Below, in pieces: positions 27,979 through 37,665 of a stretch of 64,000 nucleotides of DNA (position 1 is its first letter; each line of letters opens with the position of its first letter). Origin of the DNA: JBNNGK01 sp050268245 (GTDB taxonomy: Bacteria; Pseudomonadota; Gammaproteobacteria; Enterobacterales; Enterobacteriaceae); contig NZ_JBNNGK010000018.1 of assembly GCF_050268245.1 (NCBI RefSeq), forward strand, positions 1 through 64,000, in the 5' to 3' direction. The notes beneath the pieces were generated by a model. It worked only from the letters and a program-made list of their open reading frames with translations. It was not told the DNA's origin and ran no database searches. A program made the translations under genes and the position numbers.

Positions 27979-28980
27979 TCATAGCGATTCACGCAACAGC
28001 AGCGGGCATGGCACCTTCACCGGATCGCGGTGCTCGCGCTGTTCGATCAGATGCAACGCCGCCTGTCGCCCTAACTCATAATGCGGTAACTGCACGGTGG
28101 TGAGCGGCGGTTGGAACAGTTGGTTAATGCCCACCATATTGTCATACCCTAATACCGCCACCTGTTGCGGAATATTCCAGCCCTGAGCCAATAGCATTTG
28201 ATACACCAGAAATGCCACGCGATCATTACCGCAAATCACCACATCACACTCCGCTCGCCCCGGCGCGAAATGCCGCGTCAGCCATGCCATGCAGTCACGG
28301 TAATGCGCGTCGCCGCCGGTTAAATCCAGATGATATTGTTTTAATTGCGACAGACTCCCCCCCGCCTCTTGCCAGGCGCGCTCCAATCCGCGCCGTCGCA
28401 GGCCCGACGCCAGCGTATTCTCCGGCAAATGAATACACAACGGCGCGCGGTAGCCTTTAGCGATCAACGCACGCATCGCATCATATTGCCCCTGTTCGTC
28501 GTCAGGAATATAGCTGGCAACCGGTTGATCGGCACTAACGCAGTTCGCCAACACCAGACGTTTATCCAACAGCTTGGCTGGTATCGTCACCTCTCGCAGC
28601 CCCATGGTGGTGAATATCACCCCATCAGGACGGTGTGCCAATAATAAATCAACGGTTTTATCTGCCGACTCATCAGCGAACAAATTGACCACAAAACTAT
28701 GCCAACCGTGCTCACGGGCGGTTTTCTCAATCGACAGGATCATTTCTACCGAAAACGGCGTGGTCGCGGTGTCTAATGCCAGCACACCGATCGTCTGTAT
28801 CCGGCCACCATCCCCGCGAATGCGCCGTGCGGACAGATCGGGAACGTACTCCAGCCGATCGATGGCCTGCTTTACCCGGCGATAGGTGTCTTCGCGCAGT
28901 TTGCCTGGCTCGTTGATCGCGCGCGATACCGTCATTAACGATACGCCAGCAAGTTTTGCGACATCTTTCAGCGACGCCAT
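27979..28980 (-). CDS. cscR: Sucrose operon repressor CscR (LacI family)
   Basis: LacI/GalR-family repressor, 333 residues. The N-terminal helix-turn-helix is LKDVAKLAGVSLMTVSRAIN, followed by the hinge and a periplasmic-binding-protein-like effector domain (about 60-330). It is convergent with cscA with only two bases between the stop codons. The two GTTAACGTTAAC palindromes ahead of cscB are its likely targets. Its own promoter lies towards hutD. Confidence 0.88.
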   Translation of the reverse strand: MASLKDVAKLAGVSLMTVSRAINEPGKLREDTYRRVKQAIDRLEYVPDLSARRIRGDGGRIQTIGVLALDTATTPFSVEMILSIEKTAREHGWHSFVVNLFADESADKTVDLLLAHRPDGVIFTTMGLREVTIPAKLLDKRLVLANCVSADQPVASYIPDDEQGQYDAMRALIAKGYRAPLCIHLPENTLASGLRRRGLERAWQEAGGSLSQLKQYHLDLTGGDAHYRDCMAWLTRHFAPGRAECDVVICGNDRVAFLVYQMLLAQGWNIPQQVAVLGYDNMVGINQLFQPPLTTVQLPHYELGRQAALHLIEQREHRDPVKVPCPLLLRESL

Positions 28981-29038
28981 GCACCCTTCTCAAATTCAGT
29001 GATAAAGAGGGGATAATCCCATAACTGAGCCACGGACT

Positions 29039-29617
29039 CTAGCCGCTTTCTTGTGGGGTGAGATCGGCCCAGAGCGCGAGTGCATCCTGCGTCAATGGCC
29101 GAACGCCGCCGCAGCGGGTCGCTACAGGCCACCAGCCCCCCTGCCGCGCCGTCAGCGTAACCGGCGGTGATTGTTGCAGTTGCCAATCACCGCACAACAC
29201 ATAGAACACCCCCGCATGGCCGACCGGCAGCGTAGTCGCGGTGGTGATTGGCTGTACATTTGCCCGCCAGCGCCCGCGCCGCGTCATAATATTAAAATCC
29301 TGGCTGCTGCCACCAAGCAGTTCCGCATGCAACGCAACATCACCGGAAAAAGAAAACGGTTCGCCACGGGTCGTCAAACGGTGATCGATGTGGCCTGCGG
29401 CGTAAAGATGAACACCGTCGCCCTCAAGCAAGGTAATTGAACGATCGATACCGCTGAAGGCAGAAAAAGGCCCCGCCTGCGCGATGGTGGCAATGCTGGC
29501 GCGCCAGTCAAACGCTTCACCCTGTAGCGGCTGGCAAACAATCTCCCGAGTTTCCCCGCCACCATTACGCCAAGGACTAACCGGTAACCGTTCAAAATCA
29601 AAATAAGTGACTTGCAT
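29039..29617 (-). CDS. hutD: HutD family protein, histidine utilisation
   Basis: Cupin-like protein of the HutD/Ves family, 192 residues, with the family opening PWRNGGGETREI and the late segment FYVLCGDWQL. HutD is reported to bind formylglutamate and may limit hut expression. The exact role is unsettled. The start codon overlaps the hutF stop (TGATG) with GGGAGG just upstream, so it is translated with hutF. Confidence 0.88.
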   Translation of the reverse strand: MQVTYFDFERLPVSPWRNGGGETREIVCQPLQGEAFDWRASIATIAQAGPFSAFSGIDRSITLLEGDGVHLYAAGHIDHRLTTRGEPFSFSGDVALHAELLGGSSQDFNIMTRRGRWRANVQPITTATTLPVGHAGVFYVLCGDWQLQQSPPVTLTARQGGWWPVATRCGGVRPLTQDALALWADLTPQESG

Positions 29618-30987
29618 CACACCTCCCGCTGAAAGGTTTTTAATACCTGCAAGAACGCCGCGCTGCTTTGCTGTTGTAATGCGTGCTGCCCCTGCGCAAT
29701 CACCTGTTGACCCGCCACGAACACATCACGTATTTGCTCTTTGCCGCCGGCAAACAGCCAACGGTTAAGGATGGATGCATCCGGGGCGGCGGCAAGATAC
29801 GGATCGTCACCATCCAATACCAACCAGTCAGCGCGATAACCGCTACGCAATTGCCCTATCGCCACCCCGCAGGCCTGGGCACCTCCTTGTAACGCCTGCT
29901 GATACAAGACGTCTCCTACCACCGGTTGTTCGGGCATCGTCAATCGGTTACGGCGACGATCGCGCAGCCGCTGACCATATTCGAACCAGCGTAACTCCTC
30001 CACCACATTGAGGGAAACATGGCTGTCTGAACCTATGCCCCAACGGCCGTGATGCTGCAAATAGCGATCGCCGGGGAAGATACCGTCGCCAAGATTGGCT
30101 TCGGTTGTCAGGCACAATCCCGCGACAGCCTGACTGCGCGCCAACAGCGTCAGTTCAACGCTGTCCAAATGGGTGGCATGCACCAGACACCAGCGCCGAT
30201 CGACCGGCAAATGTTCATACAGCCAAGCCACCGGGCGCTGACCGCTCCATGCCACACAGTCGTCCACTTCCTTTTGCTGTTCGGCGATATGAATATGTAC
30301 CGGCAACGCGTGGTCCGAACTGGCCAAAACTTGCGTCATTTGCCGCAGTTCAACCGCCCGCAGCGAGTGAAAACACAGGCCGTGATTCTGCAACGGCACC
30401 CCGGCCAATTGACGTGCAATCACCTGCTGCTGAGCCAAGTAGCTGTCGGTCGTCTGAATGAAGCGCCGTTGCCCGTCCTGCGGCGGCTGCGCACCAAACC
30501 CGGCGTAGCTGTATAACACCGGTAACAGCGTCATACCAATGCCAGCCTGCTGTGCCGCCTGGCTCAGCCGACCAGTCATTTCACCACTCTCGCTATAAGG
30601 TTTACCGTCCGCCGCATGATGCAGGTAATGGAACTCCGCTACCTGGGTATAACCACCCTTAAGCATTTCGATATACAGTTGACGGGCAATAATTTCTACC
30701 TGTTCTGGTGTCAGACGCTGCACCAGCCGATACATCAAATCGCGCCACGTCCAGAAACTATCCTGAGGATTACCGGCGACTTCCGCCAGACCGGCCATGG
30801 CGCGTTGAAAGGCATGGGAGTGCAAATTCGGCATCCCTGGCACCACATCGCCATTTAGGCGTACACAATTTTCTGGGCTAGACTCTGGGGTGACATTAAC
30901 AAGAAAACCGTGGCTATCGACATCCAGCCGAACCCGATGAGCCCAGCCCGTGGGCAACAGTGCGCGTGTGGCGAAATAAGCAGGCAT
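29617..30987 (-). CDS. hutF: Formimidoylglutamate deiminase HutF
   Basis: Amidohydrolase that converts N-formimidoyl-L-glutamate to N-formyl-L-glutamate and ammonia, the five-step branch of histidine breakdown. The metal-binding sets are visible as MPNLHSHAFQRAM (about 58-70) and FHSLRAV, with VHATHLDS and GIGSDSHVSLN further on. The start MPAYFATRALLPTGW is favoured over the ATG ten codons upstream, because family members begin there. It is divergent from hutC across a region carrying a HutC-type palindrome. Confidence 0.9.
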   Translation of the reverse strand: MPAYFATRALLPTGWAHRVRLDVDSHGFLVNVTPESSPENCVRLNGDVVPGMPNLHSHAFQRAMAGLAEVAGNPQDSFWTWRDLMYRLVQRLTPEQVEIIARQLYIEMLKGGYTQVAEFHYLHHAADGKPYSESGEMTGRLSQAAQQAGIGMTLLPVLYSYAGFGAQPPQDGQRRFIQTTDSYLAQQQVIARQLAGVPLQNHGLCFHSLRAVELRQMTQVLASSDHALPVHIHIAEQQKEVDDCVAWSGQRPVAWLYEHLPVDRRWCLVHATHLDSVELTLLARSQAVAGLCLTTEANLGDGIFPGDRYLQHHGRWGIGSDSHVSLNVVEELRWFEYGQRLRDRRRNRLTMPEQPVVGDVLYQQALQGGAQACGVAIGQLRSGYRADWLVLDGDDPYLAAAPDASILNRWLFAGGKEQIRDVFVAGQQVIAQGQHALQQQSSAAFLQVLKTFQREV

Positions 30988-31078
30988 AGCAATATTCCAA
31001 GGTTGGTGTAACAGCATAAGGCGCGCAGCACGCGCGTTTTGTAGGCTAATTGTAGAATTCTGGTTAATTAGCGCTTAC

Positions 31079-31090
31079 TTGTATATACAT
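31079..31090. promoter_or_regulatory. HutC-type operator between hutF and hutC
   Basis: TTGTATATACAT, an almost perfect palindrome extended by a further ATACATAC. The same core (TGTATATACA) precedes hutI at 32019, so one regulator, presumably HutC, controls both transcripts. Confidence 0.7.
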
Positions 31091-31154
31091 ATACATACGC
31101 CGACAGCAACAGTAAACTGGTGTTATTATTTTTTTATTTGACGAGGTTAACGTC

Positions 31155-31910
31155 GTGGTGGATCAACAGACCGTGTTACAACTGGCTGCTGCAATGAACG
31201 ATACTCCTGCCCCCATTTATCAGCGGGTAAAGCAGGCCATCATGAATCAAATCCGTGCGGGCCACTGGCAACCGCATCAACGCGTGCCCTCAGAAAGCGA
31301 ACTGGTCGCAGAACTCGGCGTCAGCCGCATGACGATCAACCGCGCACTGCGTGAATTAACCAGCGAGGGTTTTCTAATCCGCATGCAAGGCGTCGGCACC
31401 TTTGTCGCAGAGGCGAAGGCGCACACCGCGCTGTTGGAAGTGCATAACATTGCTGATGAAATCGCCGCGCGCGGCCATCGCCACAGCAGCAAAGTGTTAG
31501 CACTCAACGCGCGAGCTGCCAACGCCGAAGAAGCCCGCGCATTAGGTATTTCGCCGGGGCAACAACTGTTTTACTCGCAAATCGTGCATTACGAAAACGA
31601 GATGCCTGTACAATTAGAAAACCGCTGCGTCAATCCACCTATCGCCCCCGATTATCTGACGCAAAATTTCGAGCACGTCACGCCGCATACCTATCTGACC
31701 CAAGCCGCCCCGCTCACCGCCGGCGAACACATCGTTGAAGCGGTAGCGCCTACTCGCCAAGAACGTGAGTTATTACAGTTGGATGAGAGTGAACCCTGCC
31801 TGCTGATTCATCGCCGAACCTGGTCGGATAAAACGGTGGTCACGTCTGCGCGCCTGCTGTATCCCGGCAGCCGCTATCAGCTTTTTGGCCGTTTCGCCCA
31901 CGAGGTTTAA
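31155..31910 (+). CDS. hutC: Histidine utilisation repressor HutC (GntR family)
   Basis: GntR/HutC-family repressor, released by urocanate in studied bacteria. The 251 residues have a winged-helix N terminus (PIYQRVKQAIMNQIRAGHW ... VSRMTINRALRELTSEGFL). A UTRA effector-binding domain follows (about 90-245), with the motif MPVQLENRCVNPPIAPDYL. The start is one of two tandem GTG codons with GAGG nine bases before. The gene heads the rightward hut group. Confidence 0.92.
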   Translation: MVDQQTVLQLAAAMNDTPAPIYQRVKQAIMNQIRAGHWQPHQRVPSESELVAELGVSRMTINRALRELTSEGFLIRMQGVGTFVAEAKAHTALLEVHNIADEIAARGHRHSSKVLALNARAANAEEARALGISPGQQLFYSQIVHYENEMPVQLENRCVNPPIAPDYLTQNFEHVTPHTYLTQAAPLTAGEHIVEAVAPTRQERELLQLDESEPCLLIHRRTWSDKTVVTSARLLYPGSRYQLFGRFAHEV

Positions 31911-32018
31911 TGCGATACCGGGCGGTTCCATGCCGTCCGGCTTGCGTGATCACATCTTGATAACAAATTGTTCATCCCCCCTTGCCGCTTTCAAGCGAAT
32001 GCGCTAGGTTGTATTTGA

Positions 32019-32030
32019 TTGTATATACAA
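32019..32030. promoter_or_regulatory. HutC-type operator upstream of hutI
   Basis: Perfect palindrome TTGTATATACAA, 20 bases before the hutI start region. It shares the core TGTATATACA with the site between hutF and hutC. Confidence 0.75.
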
Positions 32031-32049
32031 CTCTGTGGGAGCGGTAAAG

Positions 32050-33270
32050 ATGACCTCCGAGATTCACTGCGACAGTCTGTGGTATGGGGCAGACATCGTC
32101 ACTATGCGTGGCGGTAAATATCACATCCTCCATGACGGCGCGATTGCGGTACGTCACGGCAAGATCGTCTGGATTGGTGAACTGGCCGCGCTACCGTCCA
32201 TCATCGCCGCTAAAACGGTGAAATTCGACGGTGGCATTGTGACGCCCGGCCTGATTGATTGTCATACCCATCTGGTTTTTGGTGGCAACCGCAGCGCCGA
32301 ATTCGAACAACGTCTTAACGGTGTGAGCTATGCTGAAATCGCTGCGCAAGGCGGTGGTATCCTCTCAACCGTGAACGCCACGCGCGACGCAGACGAAGAG
32401 CAATTGCTGGAACAGGCGCTATTTCGGCTGAAACCACTACTAGAGGAGGGCATAACCTGTATTGAAATCAAATCCGGTTATGGCCTGACACCACAAAGTG
32501 AATTGAAAATGTTACGCGTCGCACGGCGATTGGCTGAAATACTGCCGATCGAGGTGAAAACCACCTGTTTGGCCGCCCATGCCCTGCCGCCAGAATACGC
32601 CGGACGCGCGGACGATTACCTCGATCTGGTGTGCGACGTCATCATTCCTGAGACGGCCGCCGCCGGGTTGGCTGACGCCGTTGATGCGTTTTGCGAGCAT
32701 TTGGCCTTTTCGCCGCAACAGGTGGAGAAGGTGTTTAAGTCAGCCAAACGTGCCGGGTTACCGGTCAAATTACACGCGGAGCAGCTTTCAGCTCTCGGTG
32801 GGAGCGCATTGGCAGCCCGGCATCAGGCGCTTTCCGCGGATCATCTTGAATATGCCACCGAACAAGACGCGCAAGCAATGGCCGCTGCCGGCACCGTGGC
32901 AGTATTGCTGCCGGGGGCTTACTATCTACTGCGCGAAACCCAATGCCCGCCGATCGACCTGTTCCGTAAACACCAGGTTGCCATGGCGATTGCCAGCGAT
33001 GCGAACCCCGGCACTTCGCCCGCGCTCTCGCTGCGCCTGATGATCAATATGGCCTGTACCCTCTTTCGCCTCACGCCAGAAGAAGCGTTGGCAGGGGTGA
33101 CACTGAATGCCGCCACCGCGCTTGGCCTGCAAGCGAGCCACGGCTCACTGGAAAACGGTAAAGTCGCCGATTTTGTTCACTGGCCGCTGTCGCGACCGGC
33201 AGAGTTGGCGTATTGGTTAGGTGGGCAACTGCCCTGTACGGTGATTTTCCGAGGAGAAGTACGTCAATGA
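32050..33270 (+). CDS. hutI: Imidazolonepropionase HutI
   Basis: Zinc or iron amidohydrolase that opens imidazolone-5-propionate to N-formimidoyl-L-glutamate, the third step of histidine degradation. The metal ligands HTHLVFGG (after GLIDC), HAEQLSALGG, ADHLEYA and the late ASDANPGTSP are all in place. About 406 residues, the usual length. The ATG at 32050 is preferred because GGGAG lies ten bases upstream. The frame can be opened five codons earlier at a GTG. The stop overlaps the hutG start. Confidence 0.95.
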   Translation: MTSEIHCDSLWYGADIVTMRGGKYHILHDGAIAVRHGKIVWIGELAALPSIIAAKTVKFDGGIVTPGLIDCHTHLVFGGNRSAEFEQRLNGVSYAEIAAQGGGILSTVNATRDADEEQLLEQALFRLKPLLEEGITCIEIKSGYGLTPQSELKMLRVARRLAEILPIEVKTTCLAAHALPPEYAGRADDYLDLVCDVIIPETAAAGLADAVDAFCEHLAFSPQQVEKVFKSAKRAGLPVKLHAEQLSALGGSALAARHQALSADHLEYATEQDAQAMAAAGTVAVLLPGAYYLLRETQCPPIDLFRKHQVAMAIASDANPGTSPALSLRLMINMACTLFRLTPEEALAGVTLNAATALGLQASHGSLENGKVADFVHWPLSRPAELAYWLGGQLPCTVIFRGEVRQ

Positions 33271-34070
33271 CTCTGCCCGATCCCTTTCTATTCCACACCG
33301 GTAGCCTGCCGCTGTTGATCAGTATTCCACACGCCGGTACCCAGTTAACGCCCGCCGTAGAAGCCGGGCTAACCGACGACGCCCGCCCATTGCCTGATAC
33401 TGATTGGCATATCCCGCAGTTATATGAATTCGCTCGTACTCTCGGCGCCAGTATATTGGTGGGCAACTATTCGCGTTTTGTGATCGATCTTAACCGCCCA
33501 TCCGACAATAAGCCGCTGTATACCACCGCCACCACCGGCCTGTTTCCTGATGTGTTATTCGACGGCCGGCCGAGCTTCCTGCCGGGTAAAGCGCCGTCGG
33601 ATCAAGAGCGCGACGGTTATCTCCAACATATTTGGCAACCTTATCATCAGCAATTGCAGAGCGAGCTGGCTCGGCTGAAAGCCCAACACGGCTACGCATT
33701 GTTGTTTGATGCTCACTCCATCGCCTCGGTGATCCCGCGTTTGTTTGACGGCCAACTGCCAGATTTAAATTTGGGTACTAATGCCGGAGCGAGTTGTGCC
33801 GACAGCCTCAGTAAACGGCTGGTGGAGTGCTGCGACACTCAGCAACGCTTTAGTCATGTGCTTAATGGCCGTTTCAAAGGTGGGTACATTACTCGTGCCT
33901 ATGGGAAACCGTCTGAGCACCAGCATGCGGTACAGTTAGAGCTGGCGCAGGTGAACTATATGTCGGAACAGTCTCCTTTCGCCTTTGATGCCGCGCGCGC
34001 TGCACCATTACAACAACTGTTGCAGCAATTGCTCGAAAGCATGATCGATTGGGGCGCGCAGCAGCGCTGA
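33267..34070 (+). CDS. hutG: N-formylglutamate deformylase HutG
   Basis: Hydrolyses N-formyl-L-glutamate to glutamate and formate, the last step of the HutF route. 267 residues with the family motifs LLISIPHAGTQL, DTDWHIPQLYEFA, FVIDLNRPSDN and LLFDAHSI, which carry the zinc ligands. Its ATG overlaps the hutI stop (ATGA). Both hutF and hutG are here, but hutH and hutU, needed for the first two steps, are not in the window. Confidence 0.93.
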   Translation: MTLPDPFLFHTGSLPLLISIPHAGTQLTPAVEAGLTDDARPLPDTDWHIPQLYEFARTLGASILVGNYSRFVIDLNRPSDNKPLYTTATTGLFPDVLFDGRPSFLPGKAPSDQERDGYLQHIWQPYHQQLQSELARLKAQHGYALLFDAHSIASVIPRLFDGQLPDLNLGTNAGASCADSLSKRLVECCDTQQRFSHVLNGRFKGGYITRAYGKPSEHQHAVQLELAQVNYMSEQSPFAFDAARAAPLQQLLQQLLESMIDWGAQQR

Positions 34071-34530
<460 letters not shown>

Positions 34531-36066
34531 ATGACCGATACCCCGCTAAACTGGCGCGATGCCCACGCCATCGCTGAACGGTTACTGGCCGAATGGCACG
34601 GCCAAGGCGAACCCGGTGGGGCTATCATTGTGTTCGACGCTCACCAAACACAGGCCGTGGTCTGTGCTGGCTTGGCCGATCTGGCGCATAACACGCCGTT
34701 CACAGCAGACAGTGTGGTGCGATACGCATCCATCACCAAGCATATCTTCGCCGCGTTGGCGCTGAATGCAACCAATAATGCGTTACACCTTGAACAACGC
34801 TTGGGTGACCTACTGCCACAGTTACAGGCAGAATTCGCTGAGGTCAACGTCGGCCAAGCGCTCGATATGACCAGTGGTTTACCCGACGTACGGGAAACGC
34901 TTGGCTTGCTGGGAGTCTCTGCGCAAACCGTTAGCGATGCGTTACCAGTGATGAACTTCATTCATAGCCTGAGCAAACTGAATCACCCGGCGGGCGATGA
35001 AATCAGCTACACCAACACCGGCTATCAGCTGTTGGAAATAGCGTTGCAAGCGCAAGGATATCGCTTCGATCAACTGGTACACCAACACATCGCTGAGCCG
35101 CTAGGGGTTCAACTGCATGCACCGGAGAACGAGTGCGATATTGTACCGGGCTTGGTACCCGGATATCGGCGCGTAGCGCAGGGCTGGCAACTGGCCAGCA
35201 GCAGTTTGCCTCTTTCCGCGTCTGGCCGTTTAGCCGGTAGCGCAAATGCGCTGGTCCGCTGGTTACAGTGCCTGCTAACCCATTGTCCATCCGCATCGGA
35301 GGTTCTGGCGCAATTAAGCACGCCGCGTAAACTGAGCAACAATATAAATTCCAATTATGGTTTGGGTCTCGCTCACACGCCGCTGGGCGCGCATCGGTTA
35401 CTCGGCCACGGCAGCTCGCATGCGGGTTATAAAAGTCATTTTCTGCTGGCCCCGACGTGCAATGCGGGTGTGGTGGTGGTCGCTAACCGCGAAGATTGCG
35501 ACAGTTTTGGCATCGCAATGCACGTCATGGCCGCATTACTGGAAGAAACACTACCGCCGCGCAGCACCGCCATTCCTGACGGCATTTACGCGACGCTCAC
35601 CGCCCCCTATTGGCTTGAAGTGAAAAACGGCCATCTGGCCTATTTAGGCCGTGACGAACCCTTGTATCAAGATAAGGAGGGTTATGCGGTGTCCTTATCC
35701 GCCCACCAGCCCCTACGCCTGAAATGGACCGGTACGGCGGTGGAAGGTGAAGTTGGCCACGTGCCGCGCTGTTTTGTGCCCGTCACGCCGAGTAATGACT
35801 GTCTGAAGAACGTGCAAGGCATCTGGTATCACCCGGAATATCGCACCGCATTCGAAATTCGCGACAATAAGGTGCATATCGGCGTTGGTCCTGCAGCGCA
35901 AACGGGAACCTTGCGCTCGCTGGGTCACGGCAGAATGCTGGTTGAATCCCAAGATGGCCCGTGGCTTAAACGTTTTTGCCTGTATTTCCGGGGTTATAAC
36001 GTCGATCTAATCGCCAACCGCAGCCGGGTACTGACCTACAAGCGCAGCACCGTAATCCATGGTTAA
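34531..36066 (+). CDS. D-aminopeptidase-like serine hydrolase (peptidase family S12)
   Basis: 511 residues, close to the D-aminopeptidase of Ochrobactrum anthropi (DAP), which removes D-amino acids from the N terminus of peptides. The penicillin-binding fold motifs are ASITKH (SxxK, about residue 69), SYTNTGY (YxN, about 158) and GHGSSHAGY (HxG type, about 295). Two C-terminal beta-barrel domains (about 345-511) are expected in this family and fit the length. No signal peptide, so probably cytoplasmic. GGAGG lies upstream. Convergent with the chorismate mutase gene. Confidence 0.8.
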   Translation: MTDTPLNWRDAHAIAERLLAEWHGQGEPGGAIIVFDAHQTQAVVCAGLADLAHNTPFTADSVVRYASITKHIFAALALNATNNALHLEQRLGDLLPQLQAEFAEVNVGQALDMTSGLPDVRETLGLLGVSAQTVSDALPVMNFIHSLSKLNHPAGDEISYTNTGYQLLEIALQAQGYRFDQLVHQHIAEPLGVQLHAPENECDIVPGLVPGYRRVAQGWQLASSSLPLSASGRLAGSANALVRWLQCLLTHCPSASEVLAQLSTPRKLSNNINSNYGLGLAHTPLGAHRLLGHGSSHAGYKSHFLLAPTCNAGVVVVANREDCDSFGIAMHVMAALLEETLPPRSTAIPDGIYATLTAPYWLEVKNGHLAYLGRDEPLYQDKEGYAVSLSAHQPLRLKWTGTAVEGEVGHVPRCFVPVTPSNDCLKNVQGIWYHPEYRTAFEIRDNKVHIGVGPAAQTGTLRSLGHGRMLVESQDGPWLKRFCLYFRGYNVDLIANRSRVLTYKRSTVIHG

Positions 36067-36074
36067 TCAATCCA

Positions 36075-36605
36075 TTATGTCGCCTTGCTGGTTTTGACTG
36101 CCAGCAGGGTATCAAAGAGCCGCTGCTTATCCGCCTCGCTCAAATTAGCCTGCTGAATGACCTTCACGAATGCTTGGCGCTCATTTTCGCCGATCGCGCC
36201 GGTTGTCACCTGCCGCACCAGACGCTGTAATATCTCGCTACTCAGGTTGGCAATCTGCGTTCGCACCTGCTCCAATGGCCGGGGCTGCCAGTTTGTTTCC
36301 GGCTGCGACAACCAATCGGCTCGATAACGATACTGAATCGCTTTCGCGGCATCCATCTGCGCCTCGATAAACGGCCTTACCGACTCCGGGTCCAAGCCTA
36401 GTTGTTCGGCCTCGGCTTGTGCGCTGGCTAACACTTTGCTTTCCTGTTTTTGGTCTTCAATGGGCAAATGGTGTTGAGCCTTGTAACCGGCTACGTCTTT
36501 CATATAAGAAAGTCGTTGATTGACCACCTCGGCGATGGGCACAGCATCATTGGCTAAGGCAGAAAAACTGCACAATATCCCCGTCATCAACATCATTTTA
36601 AGCAT
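36075..36605 (-). CDS. Periplasmic chorismate mutase, AroQ gamma class
   Basis: Secreted chorismate mutase (chorismate to prephenate) of the monofunctional *AroQ type. A signal peptide ends at SALAN. The family core follows: VNQRLSYMKDVAGYKAQHHLPIEDQKQE, with the active-site Arg and Lys residues, then the helical C terminus. 176 residues match the usual precursor length of about 180. The role of a periplasmic chorismate mutase is unsettled. AGGAGAG precedes the start. Confidence 0.85.
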   Translation of the reverse strand: MLKMMLMTGILCSFSALANDAVPIAEVVNQRLSYMKDVAGYKAQHHLPIEDQKQESKVLASAQAEAEQLGLDPESVRPFIEAQMDAAKAIQYRYRADWLSQPETNWQPRPLEQVRTQIANLSSEILQRLVRQVTTGAIGENERQAFVKVIQQANLSEADKQRLFDTLLAVKTSKAT

Positions 36606-36741
36606 ATTCTCACGCTCTCCTGAAATAAAAACTCACCATCGCGCTTAGGGGTTCAAGGATAAGCGAAACCTATTCGTCGTGCCTGCCGACCAGCACCATC
36701 AAAACAAGATTCACATTGACGTTGAAATAGATTCCACAGGA

Positions 36742-37215
36742 TTAGTCGAATACGCCGTTAATCACGGAAGCAACAATGGCCGTACTGAGCGCGACCAATA
36801 CCAGATCATTACCCGCAATACGCCATTCGTATCCTGGATAATGGGGCAACTGGTTTAATAGTGAGGACGGCACTGCCTTTTTGGCGATGCCGGGGGGTAA
36901 TGGCTTACCTCGCGCCAGATTCTTAGCGATACCCGGCGGTAGGCGACGATAGCCGGTTAGTCCCTGTTTTACCGCCAGTGGGCGTACGCGATCGTAAGAC
37001 AGACTAACCGAAAGCAGCTCGCCGTGGTTCCCTTTCGCAGGCCGCCCCTTTGCACGGCCATCACTATGGCCTTTGTCTTTACCGTGGTTGCCATGATGGG
37101 CGTCATTCCCCTGCCCGTTATCTTTTCCGCCGCGCTCAGCGAAAACCGGCGCGGTGAAGATACCCAGAGATAGCGCCAGCGTCAGTGTTGACAGGAGCAT
37201 ATGCCGTTTTTTCAT
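36742..37215 (-). CDS. CigR/RcnB-like secreted protein
   Basis: 157-residue exported protein: signal peptide ending VFA, then a Gly/His/Lys/Asp-rich low-complexity stretch (about 27-65). The conserved tail LPPGIAKNLARGKPLPPGIAKK and YPGYEWRIAGNDLVLVALSTAIVASVINGVF are typical of the CigR family, named after an anti-virulence factor of Salmonella SPI-3. A hydrophobic C-terminal helix suggests membrane association. The histidine-rich region might bind metal, but that is not shown. Confidence 0.78.
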   Translation of the reverse strand: MKKRHMLLSTLTLALSLGIFTAPVFAERGGKDNGQGNDAHHGNHGKDKGHSDGRAKGRPAKGNHGELLSVSLSYDRVRPLAVKQGLTGYRRLPPGIAKNLARGKPLPPGIAKKAVPSSLLNQLPHYPGYEWRIAGNDLVLVALSTAIVASVINGVFD

Positions 37216-37332
37216 GTTACAACATCCTATATGGGGGAACGAAAATCACTATAAGTGTAATTCACCCCATAAAGCATGCGGAAAAATCTTATATCTGCCC
37301 GGCGTGACGGCCACAAGCGTAACCCGATATTG

Positions 37333-37665
37333 TTAGTTACCTGATAGCCGCTGTTGGAACGCCTCTCTCGTTTTCTGCCCTTCGGCGATCACTTGCTCGC
37401 TCGTTTTTCCGTCTAGTGCTTTTCTCAATTTTTCGCCTAAAACGTGATCGGCATTATCAGCCATCAGGTCTTTAAGATTAACCTGACTTAAAGCAATCGC
37501 TCTCAGTGCGTTTTCAAATTCGTCTTGCTTATCCGTCGGCAACGACTCGCGAATTTTTTGGATTGACGCTTTCATGCTGACGTCAGTAGACGCATCAATT
37601 TTAGGTTGCTGATCGCAGGCCACTAATAAGAAAAAGGCCGCTGCGATACAAATCCGTGCTTTCAA
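37333..37665 (-). CDS. Small lipoprotein, DUF6694-like
   Basis: 110-residue lipoprotein begun at TTG, with GGAG seven bases upstream. This start yields a proper lipoprotein signal (LKARICIAAAFFLLVAC) with the lipidated Cys at about residue 17. The mature part is helical (SMKASIQKIRESLPTDKQDEFENALRAIA in outline) and resembles DUF6694 lipoproteins. The longer frame to 37797 adds an unrelated Cys-rich stretch and is unlikely. Function unknown. Confidence 0.65.
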   Translation of the reverse strand: MKARICIAAAFFLLVACDQQPKIDASTDVSMKASIQKIRESLPTDKQDEFENALRAIALSQVNLKDLMADNADHVLGEKLRKALDGKTSEQVIAEGQKTREAFQQRLSGN

